A DNA stretch of 64,000 nucleotides, taken from NCBI RefSeq assembly GCF_011378905.1, contig NZ_WTPY01000022.1, positions 1-64,000 of the forward strand, written 5' to 3'. Under the pieces are notes generated by a model, which was given only the letters and a program-made list of their open reading frames with translations, was not told where the DNA came from and did not search any database. This document shows positions 51,841 through 61,494 of this stretch, piece after piece. This DNA is from Paraglaciecola sp. 20A4. Its GTDB lineage: Bacteria; Pseudomonadota; Gammaproteobacteria; Enterobacterales; Alteromonadaceae. Position 1 is the first letter of the stretch. Each line of letters opens with the position of its first letter. Made by a program: the position numbers and the translations under genes.

Positions 51841-52536
51841 TTACCAGTCTTTTTTTGAAATTAACTGCCATTTTTGCTCAATAAAACGCTCATGGGGTAA
51901 AAAATTGCGCTTGTAATGCATTTTTTGACAGCTATCTATTTGGTAACCCAAATATAAATGCTGCTTATTCAGACGCTTCGCAATCGCAATTTGTTGCAAC
52001 ACTGCGAACGTACCGAGTGACCGTTGAGCAAGTGACGGCTTAAAAAACGTGTAAACAGCCGATAATGCCTTTTCGAGTGGATCGGTGACGGCTATCCCAA
52101 CCAATTTACCCTCAAGGTGCAATTCTATGTAGAGGGGAGCCAACCATTCGCCATGGGCAAAACTGGCGTATTGTTCTGGCGTGGCAGGGTACATGCTTCC
52201 ATCTTGATGACGAGAATTAATGTAATTTTCGTAAAGCGGATAGTAACCAGGCTTGTCTTCTTCGCTGAGTACCACTGTAATGTCGCTGTTACGGGCTAAG
52301 ATACGTTTTTGGCTTCGAGAAGCTACAAAGTCATTCACCGGAACCCGAATAGCCTGACAAGCGTGACAGGCTTCACAATGAGGTCGATAAATTTGCGCTC
52401 CGCTACGGCGAAAGCCTGCGCCCATTAGCATTTCGTAATAGCTGTTATGCCCATTTTGTTCAGCATAGACTAATAAGGTTTCTTGCTCGTTCGGCAGATA
52501 ACTGCAGGTAAAGCTTTGACTGATACCAAACTTCAT
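51841..52536 (-). CDS. bpt: aminoacyl-tRNA-protein transferase Bpt/Ate
   Basis: A 231-residue member of the ATE1 fold family: N-terminal SCSYLPNEQETLL-like segment with a CSYL cysteine, CEACHACQAIRVPV with its cysteines, and the C-terminal LGYQIDSCQKMHYKRNFLP. In Vibrio the bacterial enzyme (Bpt) puts leucine on N-terminal Asp or Glu, so the old name arginyltransferase is misleading. The start overlaps the aat stop by four bases (ATGA). With Aat, ClpS and ClpA close by, it completes the bacterial N-degron route. Confidence 0.94.
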   Translation of the reverse strand: MKFGISQSFTCSYLPNEQETLLVYAEQNGHNSYYEMLMGAGFRRSGAQIYRPHCEACHACQAIRVPVNDFVASRSQKRILARNSDITVVLSEEDKPGYYPLYENYINSRHQDGSMYPATPEQYASFAHGEWLAPLYIELHLEGKLVGIAVTDPLEKALSAVYTFFKPSLAQRSLGTFAVLQQIAIAKRLNKQHLYLGYQIDSCQKMHYKRNFLPHERFIEQKWQLISKKDW

Positions 52537-53240
52537 TGCGATTTAGTTAATTCCCTAGATTGCCACAGTGAAGTGGGAGTGGGTTGTTGAACCGCAAGCT
52601 TAAGTTGACTTAGAAAATCATTTCTAGGAATTTCGATACAACCCAAACTCGCTAAGTGATCATTCTGCAACTGACAATCAATAAATTTGCAGCCACTTTC
52701 CCGTAGTAACGTAACTAAATAAAACATAGCAAGCTTAGAAGCATTCGTCGCGTAATGAAACATAGATTCGCCACAAAAAAGATTACCAGGCGTAACACCA
52801 TATAAGCCGCCGACTAACGTATCGTTATCCCAAACCTCGATAGAGTGGGCGCTTCCATAATGATGTAAATCGATATAGGCATTTATCATATCTTGGGTGA
52901 TCCAGGTACCTGAAACTTGCCGGCGTACTTCAGCGCAGGCTCGGATAACCTTTTCAAAGTTCAGGTTTACTGTCACTTTATAGGATGTTTTGCGAATAAA
53001 TTTGGCTAGGCTTTTTGATACTATAAAATTGTCTAATGGCAGGATACCTCTTGGATCGGGCGACCACCATAATATGGGTTCATTGGTACTAAACCAGGGA
53101 AATATACCGTGTTGGTAGGCATGTAATAATCGGGCTATCGACAAATCCCCTCCAAAAGCAAGTAAACCAGGGGGATCATTTAAGGCGTTTACTGGCGATG
53201 GAAAGTCCAGGGATTTATCTAATTGAAAGAGTTCAATCAT
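52533..53240 (-). CDS. aat: leucyl/phenylalanyl-tRNA-protein transferase
   Basis: A 235-residue enzyme that adds Leu or Phe to proteins with N-terminal Lys or Arg, making them ClpS substrates. Features are FPSPVNALNDPPGLLAFGG, the GIFPWF and WWSPDPRG segments, TWITQDMINAY, and GVTPGNLFCGESMFH with SKLAMFYLV. Length matches E. coli Aat (234). It overlaps bpt by four bases and is transcribed in the same direction as trxB upstream, though a terminator separates them. Confidence 0.96.
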   Translation of the reverse strand: MIELFQLDKSLDFPSPVNALNDPPGLLAFGGDLSIARLLHAYQHGIFPWFSTNEPILWWSPDPRGILPLDNFIVSKSLAKFIRKTSYKVTVNLNFEKVIRACAEVRRQVSGTWITQDMINAYIDLHHYGSAHSIEVWDNDTLVGGLYGVTPGNLFCGESMFHYATNASKLAMFYLVTLLRESGCKFIDCQLQNDHLASLGCIEIPRNDFLSQLKLAVQQPTPTSLWQSRELTKSQ

Positions 53241-53262
53241 ACAGGCTCAGTGGATATAAAAT

Positions 53263-53284
53263 GAAAAAGGCCTCAAAGGAGGCC
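53263..53284 (-). terminator. Rho-independent terminator of trxB
   Basis: On the minus strand GGCCTC-CTTT-GAGGCC is followed by TTTTTCAT (A tract at 53264-53268). It lies 15 bases after the trxB stop, so trxB and aat-bpt are probably separate units. Confidence 0.85.
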
Positions 53285-53298
53285 CAAAGAAAGCGTTT

Positions 53299-54297
<999 letters not shown>

Positions 54298-54504
54298 TTA
54301 GGTAAAGAGGTTCCCCCCTCATTACCTCTATAAATGCGTCTAGACAGCAAACTTTCAATCTTTTTAAGATAAAAAAATTGCTATATCTAAGATTGCTATC
54401 GTATTTGGCGTGAACTAATGCCATTGGCTACTTTCTAAAAGAACAACTTTTAGCTAACATCGTTACCATGCCCTAAGGGGCGATCCGACAAAAGTAGGTT
54501 ACTC

Positions 54505-54951
54505 ATGGCACAATCCGTTTTTACCTTGTTCAAAGATGGTCAGCAATACATGCAAACTTGGCCACTAAAGAAAGAACTGTACCCAATGTTCCCAGAGTGC
54601 AGAGTGATTGCTGCGACAAAGTTAGCCATCAAAACCATGCCACCATTAGCGGTATTGACGGTTGCTATGGCCTATTCAGTGACAGGTTTAGAAACACTGC
54701 CGAACGCTGTGGCGATGGCTATTTTCTTTCTGTCTATTCCTGTTCAAGGATTATTATGGCTTGGGCACCGCGCTAATCAATGGCTACCCCCGTCTACCTT
54801 GATTTGGTACCGTGACATTCATCATAAGATGCAACAACAGGGATGTAGTGTGGCACAAGTTAAATCCCGTCCGAAATATAAAGAATTAGCTGATTTACTT
54901 AAAACCGCGTTTGATGAATTGGATAAGGCATTTACACAACGTTGGTTCTGA
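54505..54951 (+). CDS. yfbV: UPF0208 membrane protein YfbV
   Basis: A 148-residue protein with two transmembrane segments (about 45-90) and cytoplasmic ends. The start SVFTLFKDGQQYMQTWPLKK and SRPKYKELADLLKTAFDELD near the end are typical of YfbV. In E. coli it helps insulate the Ter macrodomain of the chromosome together with MatP. It is alone on the plus strand and convergent with the SprT gene, only 9 bases apart. Confidence 0.92.
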   Translation: MAQSVFTLFKDGQQYMQTWPLKKELYPMFPECRVIAATKLAIKTMPPLAVLTVAMAYSVTGLETLPNAVAMAIFFLSIPVQGLLWLGHRANQWLPPSTLIWYRDIHHKMQQQGCSVAQVKSRPKYKELADLLKTAFDELDKAFTQRWF

Positions 54952-54960
54952 CCTTACGCC

Positions 54961-55470
54961 TTAAAGCGGCTGTAAAATTTCACTGCATTGGCGACAAATA
55001 TATCGTTGTTGTTGCCTTTGGACTTTATTGTGGCGGCGAATACTCAGTTCGATTTGGCCACATTCGCAAACATACGGAAATGTTTTACCACTTACTTTAG
55101 TGACATCCATTTTATGGTAGGTGTGCCCCGTTAATCGAAACAATTGACTCATCAGACTACGCCATTCTTTGCCATGGGGCCTAACGCGACCGAACAGGGT
55201 ATAAGTCAATAGATGACATACTTCATGAGGTACGACTTCAGACATAAATGTCGCGTAATTATCCACCAATAAAACGGGATTAAATTTAAGCGTATTGTTT
55301 TGTAAGCGGGCGCATCCTGCGATCTTTCCACGTTGATCAAAGCTAATAGTTGGTTGTGCAAGATTGATTGCTAACCGATTGTTAGCATGTGTTACGCAGG
55401 TATTAACGCGCGCAATAATATTCAATTGCATGTCTTCAAGTGTTGTTGGCGAGGGGGGAGGAAAAGTCAT
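54961..55470 (-). CDS. sprT: SprT-family zinc metalloprotease
   Basis: A 169-residue protein with the zinc motif HEVCHLLTY (HExxH with a further His), a SprT-like catalytic domain (about 15-120), and a C-terminal zinc-ribbon-like region with CECGQ and CRQC. Members resemble the protease domain of eukaryotic Spartan. Bacterial function is unproven. It lies convergent with yfbV and downstream of sppA in the same direction, beyond a 34-base palindrome. Confidence 0.9.
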   Translation of the reverse strand: MTFPPPSPTTLEDMQLNIIARVNTCVTHANNRLAINLAQPTISFDQRGKIAGCARLQNNTLKFNPVLLVDNYATFMSEVVPHEVCHLLTYTLFGRVRPHGKEWRSLMSQLFRLTGHTYHKMDVTKVSGKTFPYVCECGQIELSIRRHNKVQRQQQRYICRQCSEILQPL

Positions 55471-55503
55471 TGTTAGATACTGCTACGTCAATTTAACCGG
55501 ATC

Positions 55504-55537
55504 CACCGTGCCTAACGCAATTGCGTTAGGCACGGTG
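55504..55537. repeat. perfect 34-base palindrome between sppA and sprT
   Basis: CACCGTGCCTAACGCAA (55504-55520) is followed at once by its exact complement (55521-55537) with no spacer. It lies 15 bases after the sppA stop and 33 bases before the sprT start, both minus strand. No U tract follows on the minus strand, so it is not a classic terminator. Confidence 0.9.
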
Positions 55538-55552
55538 TAAATATTACTAACG

Positions 55553-57412
55553 TTAAATATCGCAGGTTAGGCAGAAAGCGTAAACACCGCGTGGATCATT
55601 TAATTTGACCACATTGTCAAAATCAGCGGTTACTTTGCTTATTAGACTCATGAGTTTGCCGTCACTTTGCGCGAATTGAGTTTTTGCTAACACAGCTGAT
55701 GCATTTGCGAATAGTTCGTTCCAAAACAACTCACTACTGTTTAACGTTCTTTCGACATAGGTAACATCGTATTCCGTCAGATTCGCGCGCTGTGCGGCTG
55801 CAGAGATAGCGTCATCAATATAACCAAGATGATCAACTAAGTTTAATTCTAACGCGGTTTCGCCTATCCAAACACGCCCTTGGGCGATGCTATCAACGTC
55901 TGCTTTACTCATATGGCGTTCGTTTGCCACTAAGCTGATAAATTGATCGTAACCATGTTCAATACCACGCTGCAACACTTGACCCATCTTAGGATCAATA
56001 CCACGTGTAATCCCCATACCAGCGAAGTCTGTGGTACCCACTCCATCTGTATGAACGCCTAAATAGTCTAGAGTGTTCTCAAAGCTGACGAACATACCAA
56101 AAATGCCAATTGAACCTGTGATAGTACTGGGGGCTGCCCAAATTTCATCAGCGCTGGCGGATATCCAATATCCTCCGGACGCAGCGTAGGTACTCATTAG
56201 AGCAACAACGGGTTTACCGGCCGCTTTAAGATTTTCTACTTCTTGACGAATGATCTCTGATGCAAATGCACTACCACCGGGCGAATCTACATACAACACA
56301 ACAGATTTAATGCTGTCGTCAAGTCGTGCTTTTCGAAGTAATTCAGCGGTGCTGTCGCCACCCACTGTACCTGGCTTTTGTTCACCATTTAAAATGGTGC
56401 CTTTGGCCACAACGATACCGACTTTATCCATATTAGAACTCAGGTGTGGCAAGGGTGGATTTACAATGCGCAGATAATTTTTAAAGGCAATATGTTTGTA
56501 GCCACGTTTTGAGTCATCTTCTCCCACAAGCGAAACAAGCTCTTGTAACACTTGCTCGCGGGTCTTTAAGCCATCTACCCAACCGTTATCAACTGCGTAC
56601 TGAGCAAAATTACCATTAGCGTTTTCAAATTTGACCATAAAGTCTTCGACTTTTTCATCGAAATTGTTGGGCGACATTCCTCTAGCTTTAGCAACACCGT
56701 CTTTATACTGTGACCACATCGCATTTAACCACGCTTTATTGGCTTCTTTTGCGGGTTGTGACATATCATCGCGTAGTATAGGTTCTACCGCTGATTTATA
56801 CGTGCCGACTTTGAATACGTGTGTCGTGGCTTTTATTTTTTCTAAGGCAGATTTGTAATACATACCGAATCGGCCGTAACCTTCAAATAGCATCCAGCCC
56901 ATAGGATTCATATACACATGGTCAGCATGACTGGCTATGTAATATTGTTCTTGGGTGTAATAGTCGCCAATGGCGTAAACAGGTTTGTTGCTAAGTTTGA
57001 AGTCATCTACTGCTTGAGCAATCTGCTCGAGTTTATCTAAGCCTGCGCCATTAAGTTCCTGCAAATCGAGTACTAGGGTTTTGATGCGCTGATCTTGTTT
57101 AGCGTTATCTATTGTCAATAATATATCTTGTAACAATACTTCGGGTTTTTCATTTGCTTGACCCATCGCTTGCTGCATAAATTCTTCGAAGGGATCAATT
57201 GCATTTTTTTGGATAACAATATCACCCTTTAAATTCAGGACTAGAGCAGAATCTTGCTGCACGCCTATTTGGCCATTATCTCTAAAGAACAAAGAGATAA
57301 TTCCAATGAATATAATTAAAAAGATAATGTTAAAGAATAGCTTACGGCTAAAATTGAGTACTGACCAAATTCCGCTAAAGAATGATTTGGTCCAACTTTT
57401 ATCGGTAGACAT
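55553..57412 (-). CDS. sppA: signal peptide peptidase SppA, long 67K type
   Basis: A 619-residue inner-membrane serine protease that degrades cleaved signal peptides. An N-terminal transmembrane segment (about 24-46) precedes two homologous halves. The general-base Lys is in FKVGTYKSAVEPI (about 205), and the nucleophile Ser is in MSTYAASGGYWISA (about 410), matching E. coli K209 and S409. The length also matches (618). It is alone on the minus strand with a palindrome downstream. Confidence 0.96.
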   Translation of the reverse strand: MSTDKSWTKSFFSGIWSVLNFSRKLFFNIIFLIIFIGIISLFFRDNGQIGVQQDSALVLNLKGDIVIQKNAIDPFEEFMQQAMGQANEKPEVLLQDILLTIDNAKQDQRIKTLVLDLQELNGAGLDKLEQIAQAVDDFKLSNKPVYAIGDYYTQEQYYIASHADHVYMNPMGWMLFEGYGRFGMYYKSALEKIKATTHVFKVGTYKSAVEPILRDDMSQPAKEANKAWLNAMWSQYKDGVAKARGMSPNNFDEKVEDFMVKFENANGNFAQYAVDNGWVDGLKTREQVLQELVSLVGEDDSKRGYKHIAFKNYLRIVNPPLPHLSSNMDKVGIVVAKGTILNGEQKPGTVGGDSTAELLRKARLDDSIKSVVLYVDSPGGSAFASEIIRQEVENLKAAGKPVVALMSTYAASGGYWISASADEIWAAPSTITGSIGIFGMFVSFENTLDYLGVHTDGVGTTDFAGMGITRGIDPKMGQVLQRGIEHGYDQFISLVANERHMSKADVDSIAQGRVWIGETALELNLVDHLGYIDDAISAAAQRANLTEYDVTYVERTLNSSELFWNELFANASAVLAKTQFAQSDGKLMSLISKVTADFDNVVKLNDPRGVYAFCLTCDI

Positions 57413-57723
57413 ATTTATATTGGTTCACTTACTTAAAAACGATGCTGCATCCTAACCAAAATATGACTATGTTAGAATCCACAAGTGTAAATTAATGTAA
57501 CTTATGCTGCATTTTTCCGCGTAAAATCAAACGATAGCTGCATTTTAGTGAAATTCACTATTTCATAGACAGTACACCTCACATAAGCACTATTGTTGGT
57601 TAAATTATGCATCGAGGTTAACTAATCTAGGGAATGATTGTGCTAATTCAGCCACTAATTGCGAACTATATGCTGAGGCGGAAGCTGATTAATTGTTCGC
57701 GAACAAGATAAAAAAGGAAAAGT
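57413..57723. other. intergenic region, nothing definite
   Basis: About 310 AT-rich bases between divergent sppA and the VOC-family gene. It must contain both promoters. No clear operator, RNA or frame is seen. Confidence 0.4.
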
Positions 57724-58077
57724 ATGTCAATTCATCACAAAATTAACTATATCGAAATCCCATCAAAGAATTTAACGACAACGAAAGAATTTTTTGGCCA
57801 AGTATTTGGCTGGCAGTTTATCGACTATGGGCCTGAATATGTGGCAATAACCGATTCTGGTATTGACGGTGGATTTTTTTATTCACAACAGGTGGTCTCA
57901 CAAAACAAGGGAAGTGTCTTAGTGGTTATATACAGTGATAACTTAACCGCTACGCAAGCAAAAATTGAAAGCCACAACGGTAAAATTGTGCAAACTATTT
58001 TCGCGTTTCCTGGCGGTCGACGTTTTCACTTCACAGATCCCAACGGCAACGAATATGCAGTATGGAATGATAAGTAG
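57724..58077 (+). CDS. VOC (glyoxalase/bleomycin resistance) family protein
   Basis: A 117-residue single vicinal-oxygen-chelate domain protein. It has INYIEIPSKNLTTTKEFFGQVFGWQF at the N-terminal half, split here into its beta-alpha-beta unit, and FHFTDPNGNEYAVWND at the C-terminus. The first metal His of classic members is replaced by Asn-Tyr-Ile-Glu context, so metal use is uncertain. Its substrate is unknown. An AAAAGGAAAAG ribosome site lies before the ATG. Confidence 0.88.
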   Translation: MSIHHKINYIEIPSKNLTTTKEFFGQVFGWQFIDYGPEYVAITDSGIDGGFFYSQQVVSQNKGSVLVVIYSDNLTATQAKIESHNGKIVQTIFAFPGGRRFHFTDPNGNEYAVWNDK

Positions 58078-58098
58078 TTATTTTAACTACTTATCATT
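58066..58098. terminator. AT-rich bidirectional hairpin between VOC gene and rnhA
   Basis: AATGATAAGTAGTTA and TAACTACTTATCATT form a near-perfect stem around the TTTT region and include the VOC gene stop codon. It lies between converging genes and probably helps end both transcripts. Confidence 0.7.
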
Positions 58099-58101
58099 TG
58101 T

Positions 58102-58563
58102 CTAAGGCTGGAAGCCAGAATCTGGTAATAGATCTTTGCCTGACGCTGCATCGCGTGCAAGCACATCACAACGCTCGTTCATAGGGTGGCCAGAGTGACC
58201 TTTGACCCAGTGCCAATCTACCTGGTGCAGCTTAACTTGTTCATCGAGGCGCTTCCAAAGATCAACGTTTTTAACCGGTTTTTTGTCAGATGTACGCCAG
58301 CCATTTTTACGCCAGTTTTTAATCCATTGGTTGATGCCGTTTTTTACGTATTGACTATCTGTCGTCAAATCAACTTTGCAGGTTTCAGTTAAGCTAGCAA
58401 GTGCTTCTATAGTAGCGAGCAGCTCCATACGGTTATTAGTCGTATGAACAAATCCTTGGCTTAACTCTTTGCTATGTTGACCAAATACTAATACAGCGCC
58501 ATAGCCACCAGGCCCAGGATTACCTAAACAAGAACCATCAGTATAAATTTCTAAGTGTTTCAT
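58102..58563 (-). CDS. rnhA: ribonuclease HI
   Basis: A 153-residue nuclease that cuts RNA in RNA-DNA hybrids. The four catalytic acids are visible: Asp in [15 protein letters not shown], Glu in [13 protein letters not shown], Asp in LTTDSQYV and Asp in [11 protein letters not shown]. The basic handle region [20 protein letters not shown] is present. It is divergent from dnaQ with an 80-base shared region, as in E. coli. ATG 58563 begins [10 protein letters not shown]; an upstream TTG would add four residues. Confidence 0.97.
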   Translation of the reverse strand: MKHLEIYTDGSCLGNPGPGGYGAVLVFGQHSKELSQGFVHTTNNRMELLATIEALASLTETCKVDLTTDSQYVKNGINQWIKNWRKNGWRTSDKKPVKNVDLWKRLDEQVKLHQVDWHWVKGHSGHPMNERCDVLARDAASGKDLLPDSGFQP

Positions 58564-58643
58564 TTCATTTATCAATCATTTAAAATTTTTCGCAGTATAA
58601 TGTAATAGCAACTTAACGCCACCCTGAAACAAATTGAGAGCTC

Positions 58644-59351
58644 ATGAGACAAATAGTACTTGATACAGAAACCACCGGTATCGACCCAAGACAAGGCCAC
58701 AGGATTATTGAAATAGGGTGTGTGGAATTACTTAATCGCCGTTTGACGGGAAATACCTTCCATGTGTACGTTAATCCTCAGCGTTTAATAGAACAAGAAG
58801 CGATAGAGATACATGGGATCACCAACGAATATTTGTTGGATAAACCTGTATTTGCTGATATTTCCGCGGATTTCGTCAAGTTCATCACCGGCGCTCAGTT
58901 GGTTATTCATAATGCGCCGTTCGATGTGGGATTCATGGATCACGAGTTTGCGCGGTTAGCGTCCATGCAGGGTAAAAAAACCGCTGATATGTGTACGGTA
59001 TTAGATACCCTGAGCATGGCCCGACAGATACATCCAGGTCAAAAAAATAATCTTGATGCTCTGTGCAAACGGTATGGGATAGATAACTCACATCGAGAAA
59101 AACACGGCGCCTTATTAGATTCTGAAATACTTGCCGATGTCTATTTGATGATGACCGGTGGGCAGACTGATCTTAACTTGTCCGGTAAATCTAATTCTGA
59201 TGGCGGAGGGCAAGTAGAACGTATTCGCAGACTTGATCCAAATGCGAATCAGTTAAAGGTTTTGCGCGCTACAGCCGATGAATTAGCTGAGCACGAAAAG
59301 CGCTTGGACCTCGTCAACAAAGAAGGCGGTTCCTGTTTATGGCGTGAATAA
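58644..59351 (+). CDS. dnaQ: DNA polymerase III epsilon subunit (proofreading)
   Basis: A 235-residue DEDDh exonuclease: ExoI LDTETTGIDP (Asp and Glu), ExoII HNAPFDVGFMDHEF, and ExoIII HREKHGALLDSEILADVY (His and Asp). The C-terminal part (about 185-235) is the alpha-subunit-binding tail. It removes misincorporated bases during replication. It is divergent from rnhA and 29 bases upstream of the TIGR03503-type gene. Confidence 0.97.
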   Translation: MRQIVLDTETTGIDPRQGHRIIEIGCVELLNRRLTGNTFHVYVNPQRLIEQEAIEIHGITNEYLLDKPVFADISADFVKFITGAQLVIHNAPFDVGFMDHEFARLASMQGKKTADMCTVLDTLSMARQIHPGQKNNLDALCKRYGIDNSHREKHGALLDSEILADVYLMMTGGQTDLNLSGKSNSDGGGQVERIRRLDPNANQLKVLRATADELAEHEKRLDLVNKEGGSCLWRE

Positions 59352-59380
59352 ACGCCAACCTATTAACTATTTGAGACGCT

Positions 59381-60829
59381 ATGATAAAACCTCTGTTATT
59401 TAGTGCGCTATTATTCTCTGTTATTGCCAGCGCACAAACACCTCCAACAGAACAAGATGCGCAACCGCCTCTTGAATCACTTGGCACCGCGTTTCAAAAT
59501 AGTATCGAGTTGTTGCAAAATCGTTTTCGAATAGACTACGAAGTTGATGAGATAACCATGGTCTTTTTCCATGATTATGGCAGCGTTCCGGTAGTGTTGG
59601 TGCGGCCAGACGGTAGTAAAATCTATCAATCTCAAGCCGATGGTGAAGACGTTTTTTGGTTTGATACTGCTACATACGATATGGTCAGTATTAAAAAGCC
59701 CATGCCCGGACCTTGGCAAGCCATAGGCAATATCACACCCAATAGTCGTGTAATGGTTATCAGTGATTTAATGCTACACGCAGAACCCTTACCAAGCGTC
59801 ATATTTTCTGGCGAAATTATTAAACAGACGGCTTACTTGACCAATGGCGGCGAGCCAATAAATTACGCTGAATTTAGGGATGTCGTCACCTTAAATATGC
59901 AATTCTCCAGTACCAACAATCCAGATTTTAATAACTTTGGCGCTGACACTGAAACCATAGCGACTTTTGAAGACAATGGTCAAGGGATGGATGAGACGCC
60001 CTTAGATGGAACGTTCACTGGGCAGTTTAACTTGTCTGTTGCTGCTGGCGAATGGATCCCAACCTTCAGGGTGAGTACGCCGATGTTTTCACGAGAGCAA
60101 GTTGATGCCCCCGTGATGCTCTATCCTAATCCAATCCATATCTCGGTGGAAAAAACTACAGGCGTTGGGGGATACCATAAATTACTGATTGATGCTGACC
60201 GTGAGCACATGGATATATCCTCGCTGTTAATTGACGGTAAAGTTCAATTCCCCAATGGTGATATACAAAATTTTTCGATTACCGATATGTCTGCGGATGT
60301 GCGTGAATATTCAATCGTAAATTATGAATTTGGCGTGTATAGAATAAAGATTACTGCTTTTGGCAATACACTCGATGGACGTGAGGTAATACTGGATGTA
60401 CCTGAATTTAGTTTTTTAACTGAAGAGCCCGTTGTCGTTGCTGCGATTGATGAAAACGCTTTAGCGTTACAGCCAGGCCAAGTATTAAATGAAGATGGCA
60501 CGGTATCAGCACCTATTATCGAGCCTAATGTTGAACCGGAAATGGCAACGTCGACTTTAGTGTCACTGATTATTGGTATTAATCTATTCTTGCTCATTGT
60601 GGGTGGGGCACTGATATGGTTTGTGACCAAAGAGAAACCGGCCACGGTTGATGAAATATTAAATGATAAGCCCACGACTGATAATGATGAAAAAGCTAAG
60701 CTAAGTTTTATCGCGCGCCTTAAATTACGTTTTTCACGCAATAAAACCGACGATGATGATGACTCTGCTAAAGAAAGCAAAGATAAAAAAGCCAAAGAGA
60801 AATCAGATAAGCCTGCCAGTAAAGGCTAA
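59381..60829 (+). CDS. TIGR03503-type membrane-anchored periplasmic protein
   Basis: A 482-residue protein of unknown function. It has a signal peptide (1-18, SVIASA-Q), a large beta-rich periplasmic region (about 30-390), one transmembrane helix (about 395-417, LVSLIIGINLFLLIVGGALI) and a highly charged cytoplasmic tail rich in Lys, Asp and Glu. The N-terminal FRIDYEVDEITMVFFHDYGS region resembles TIGR03503 proteins found next to dnaQ in marine gammaproteobacteria, as I recall. It follows dnaQ by 29 bases and is probably co-transcribed. The role is unknown. Confidence 0.78.
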   Translation: MIKPLLFSALLFSVIASAQTPPTEQDAQPPLESLGTAFQNSIELLQNRFRIDYEVDEITMVFFHDYGSVPVVLVRPDGSKIYQSQADGEDVFWFDTATYDMVSIKKPMPGPWQAIGNITPNSRVMVISDLMLHAEPLPSVIFSGEIIKQTAYLTNGGEPINYAEFRDVVTLNMQFSSTNNPDFNNFGADTETIATFEDNGQGMDETPLDGTFTGQFNLSVAAGEWIPTFRVSTPMFSREQVDAPVMLYPNPIHISVEKTTGVGGYHKLLIDADREHMDISSLLIDGKVQFPNGDIQNFSITDMSADVREYSIVNYEFGVYRIKITAFGNTLDGREVILDVPEFSFLTEEPVVVAAIDENALALQPGQVLNEDGTVSAPIIEPNVEPEMATSTLVSLIIGINLFLLIVGGALIWFVTKEKPATVDEILNDKPTTDNDEKAKLSFIARLKLRFSRNKTDDDDDSAKESKDKKAKEKSDKPASKG

Positions 60830-60916
60830 TGTTGTGCGCATTTTGGTCAAATTGCTCAATGGATAGGCAAACAAACATAAATATTGAAATTAACCGATAA
60901 AATTCAGAAAAAGCAG

Positions 60917-60945
60917 TTGACTCAATGTAGGGTTAACCGTATTAT
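60917..60945 (+). promoter_or_regulatory. sigma70 promoter of the tRNA-Asp cluster
   Basis: TTGACT (60917-60922) and TATTAT (60940-60945) are separated by exactly 17 bases. A GC-rich discriminator CTGCGCCGCG follows, typical of stringently controlled stable RNA genes. The first tRNA begins about 65 bases downstream. Confidence 0.85.
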
Positions 60946-61011
60946 CTGCGCCGCGGTTGAGGGGAAGGTCTTAGATTAACTTCTTAACCCGTTGAAAGTA
61001 TTAAAGAAACT

Positions 61012-61088
61012 GGAGCGGTAGTTCAGTTGGTTAGAATACCGGCCTGTCACGCCGGGGGTCGCGAGTTCGAGTCTCGTCCGTTCCGCCA
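61012..61088 (+). tRNA. tRNA-Asp (GTC), copy 1
   Basis: A 77-base cloverleaf from GGAGCGG to CCGTTCCGCCA with encoded CCA. The anticodon stem CCGGC/GCCGG holds the loop CTGTCAC, anticodon GTC. The T arm is CGAGTTCGAGTCTCG. First of three identical tandem copies. Confidence 0.97.
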
Positions 61089-61120
61089 ATTTCTTTTAGT
61101 ACTTTCGGTTTTGAAACAGC

Positions 61121-61197
61121 GGAGCGGTAGTTCAGTTGGTTAGAATACCGGCCTGTCACGCCGGGGGTCGCGAGTTCGAGTCTCGTCCGTTCCGCCA
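61121..61197 (+). tRNA. tRNA-Asp (GTC), copy 2
   Basis: Identical 77-base sequence to copy 1, 32 bases after it, with encoded CCA and anticodon GTC. The spacers between copies differ. Confidence 0.97.
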
Positions 61198-61222
61198 ATT
61201 TCAAAACAAAAAATTTATATGG

Positions 61223-61299
61223 GGAGCGGTAGTTCAGTTGGTTAGAATACCGGCCTGTCACGCCGGGGGTCGCGAGTTCGAGTCTCGTCCGTTCCGCCA
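61223..61299 (+). tRNA. tRNA-Asp (GTC), copy 3
   Basis: Identical 77-base sequence to copies 1 and 2, 25 bases after copy 2, with encoded CCA and anticodon GTC. No clear intrinsic terminator is seen after it. Confidence 0.97.
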
Positions 61300-61494
61300 T
61301 TAAATTTTTCTTATAGTGATATTCTAATATACTTGTGTCAGTTCTTGGCAAAAATTTGCAACAAAATCCTCTTTATATCTTGTCGTTCCATCATTAAAAT
61401 TCATGTCATTAATATATGCTTCAGGTAAACTGCTTGCTCTAAATTTTGCCGTGCTGTGATGCATAATCACATCGCGTAATATTGGTGAGTTAAC

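Noticed and set aside
61031-61351. A 106-codon minus-strand frame with repeated ERTRLELATPG segments
   Set aside because: It is antisense to the three tRNA-Asp genes; the repeats are translations of tRNA sequence, a known false protein.
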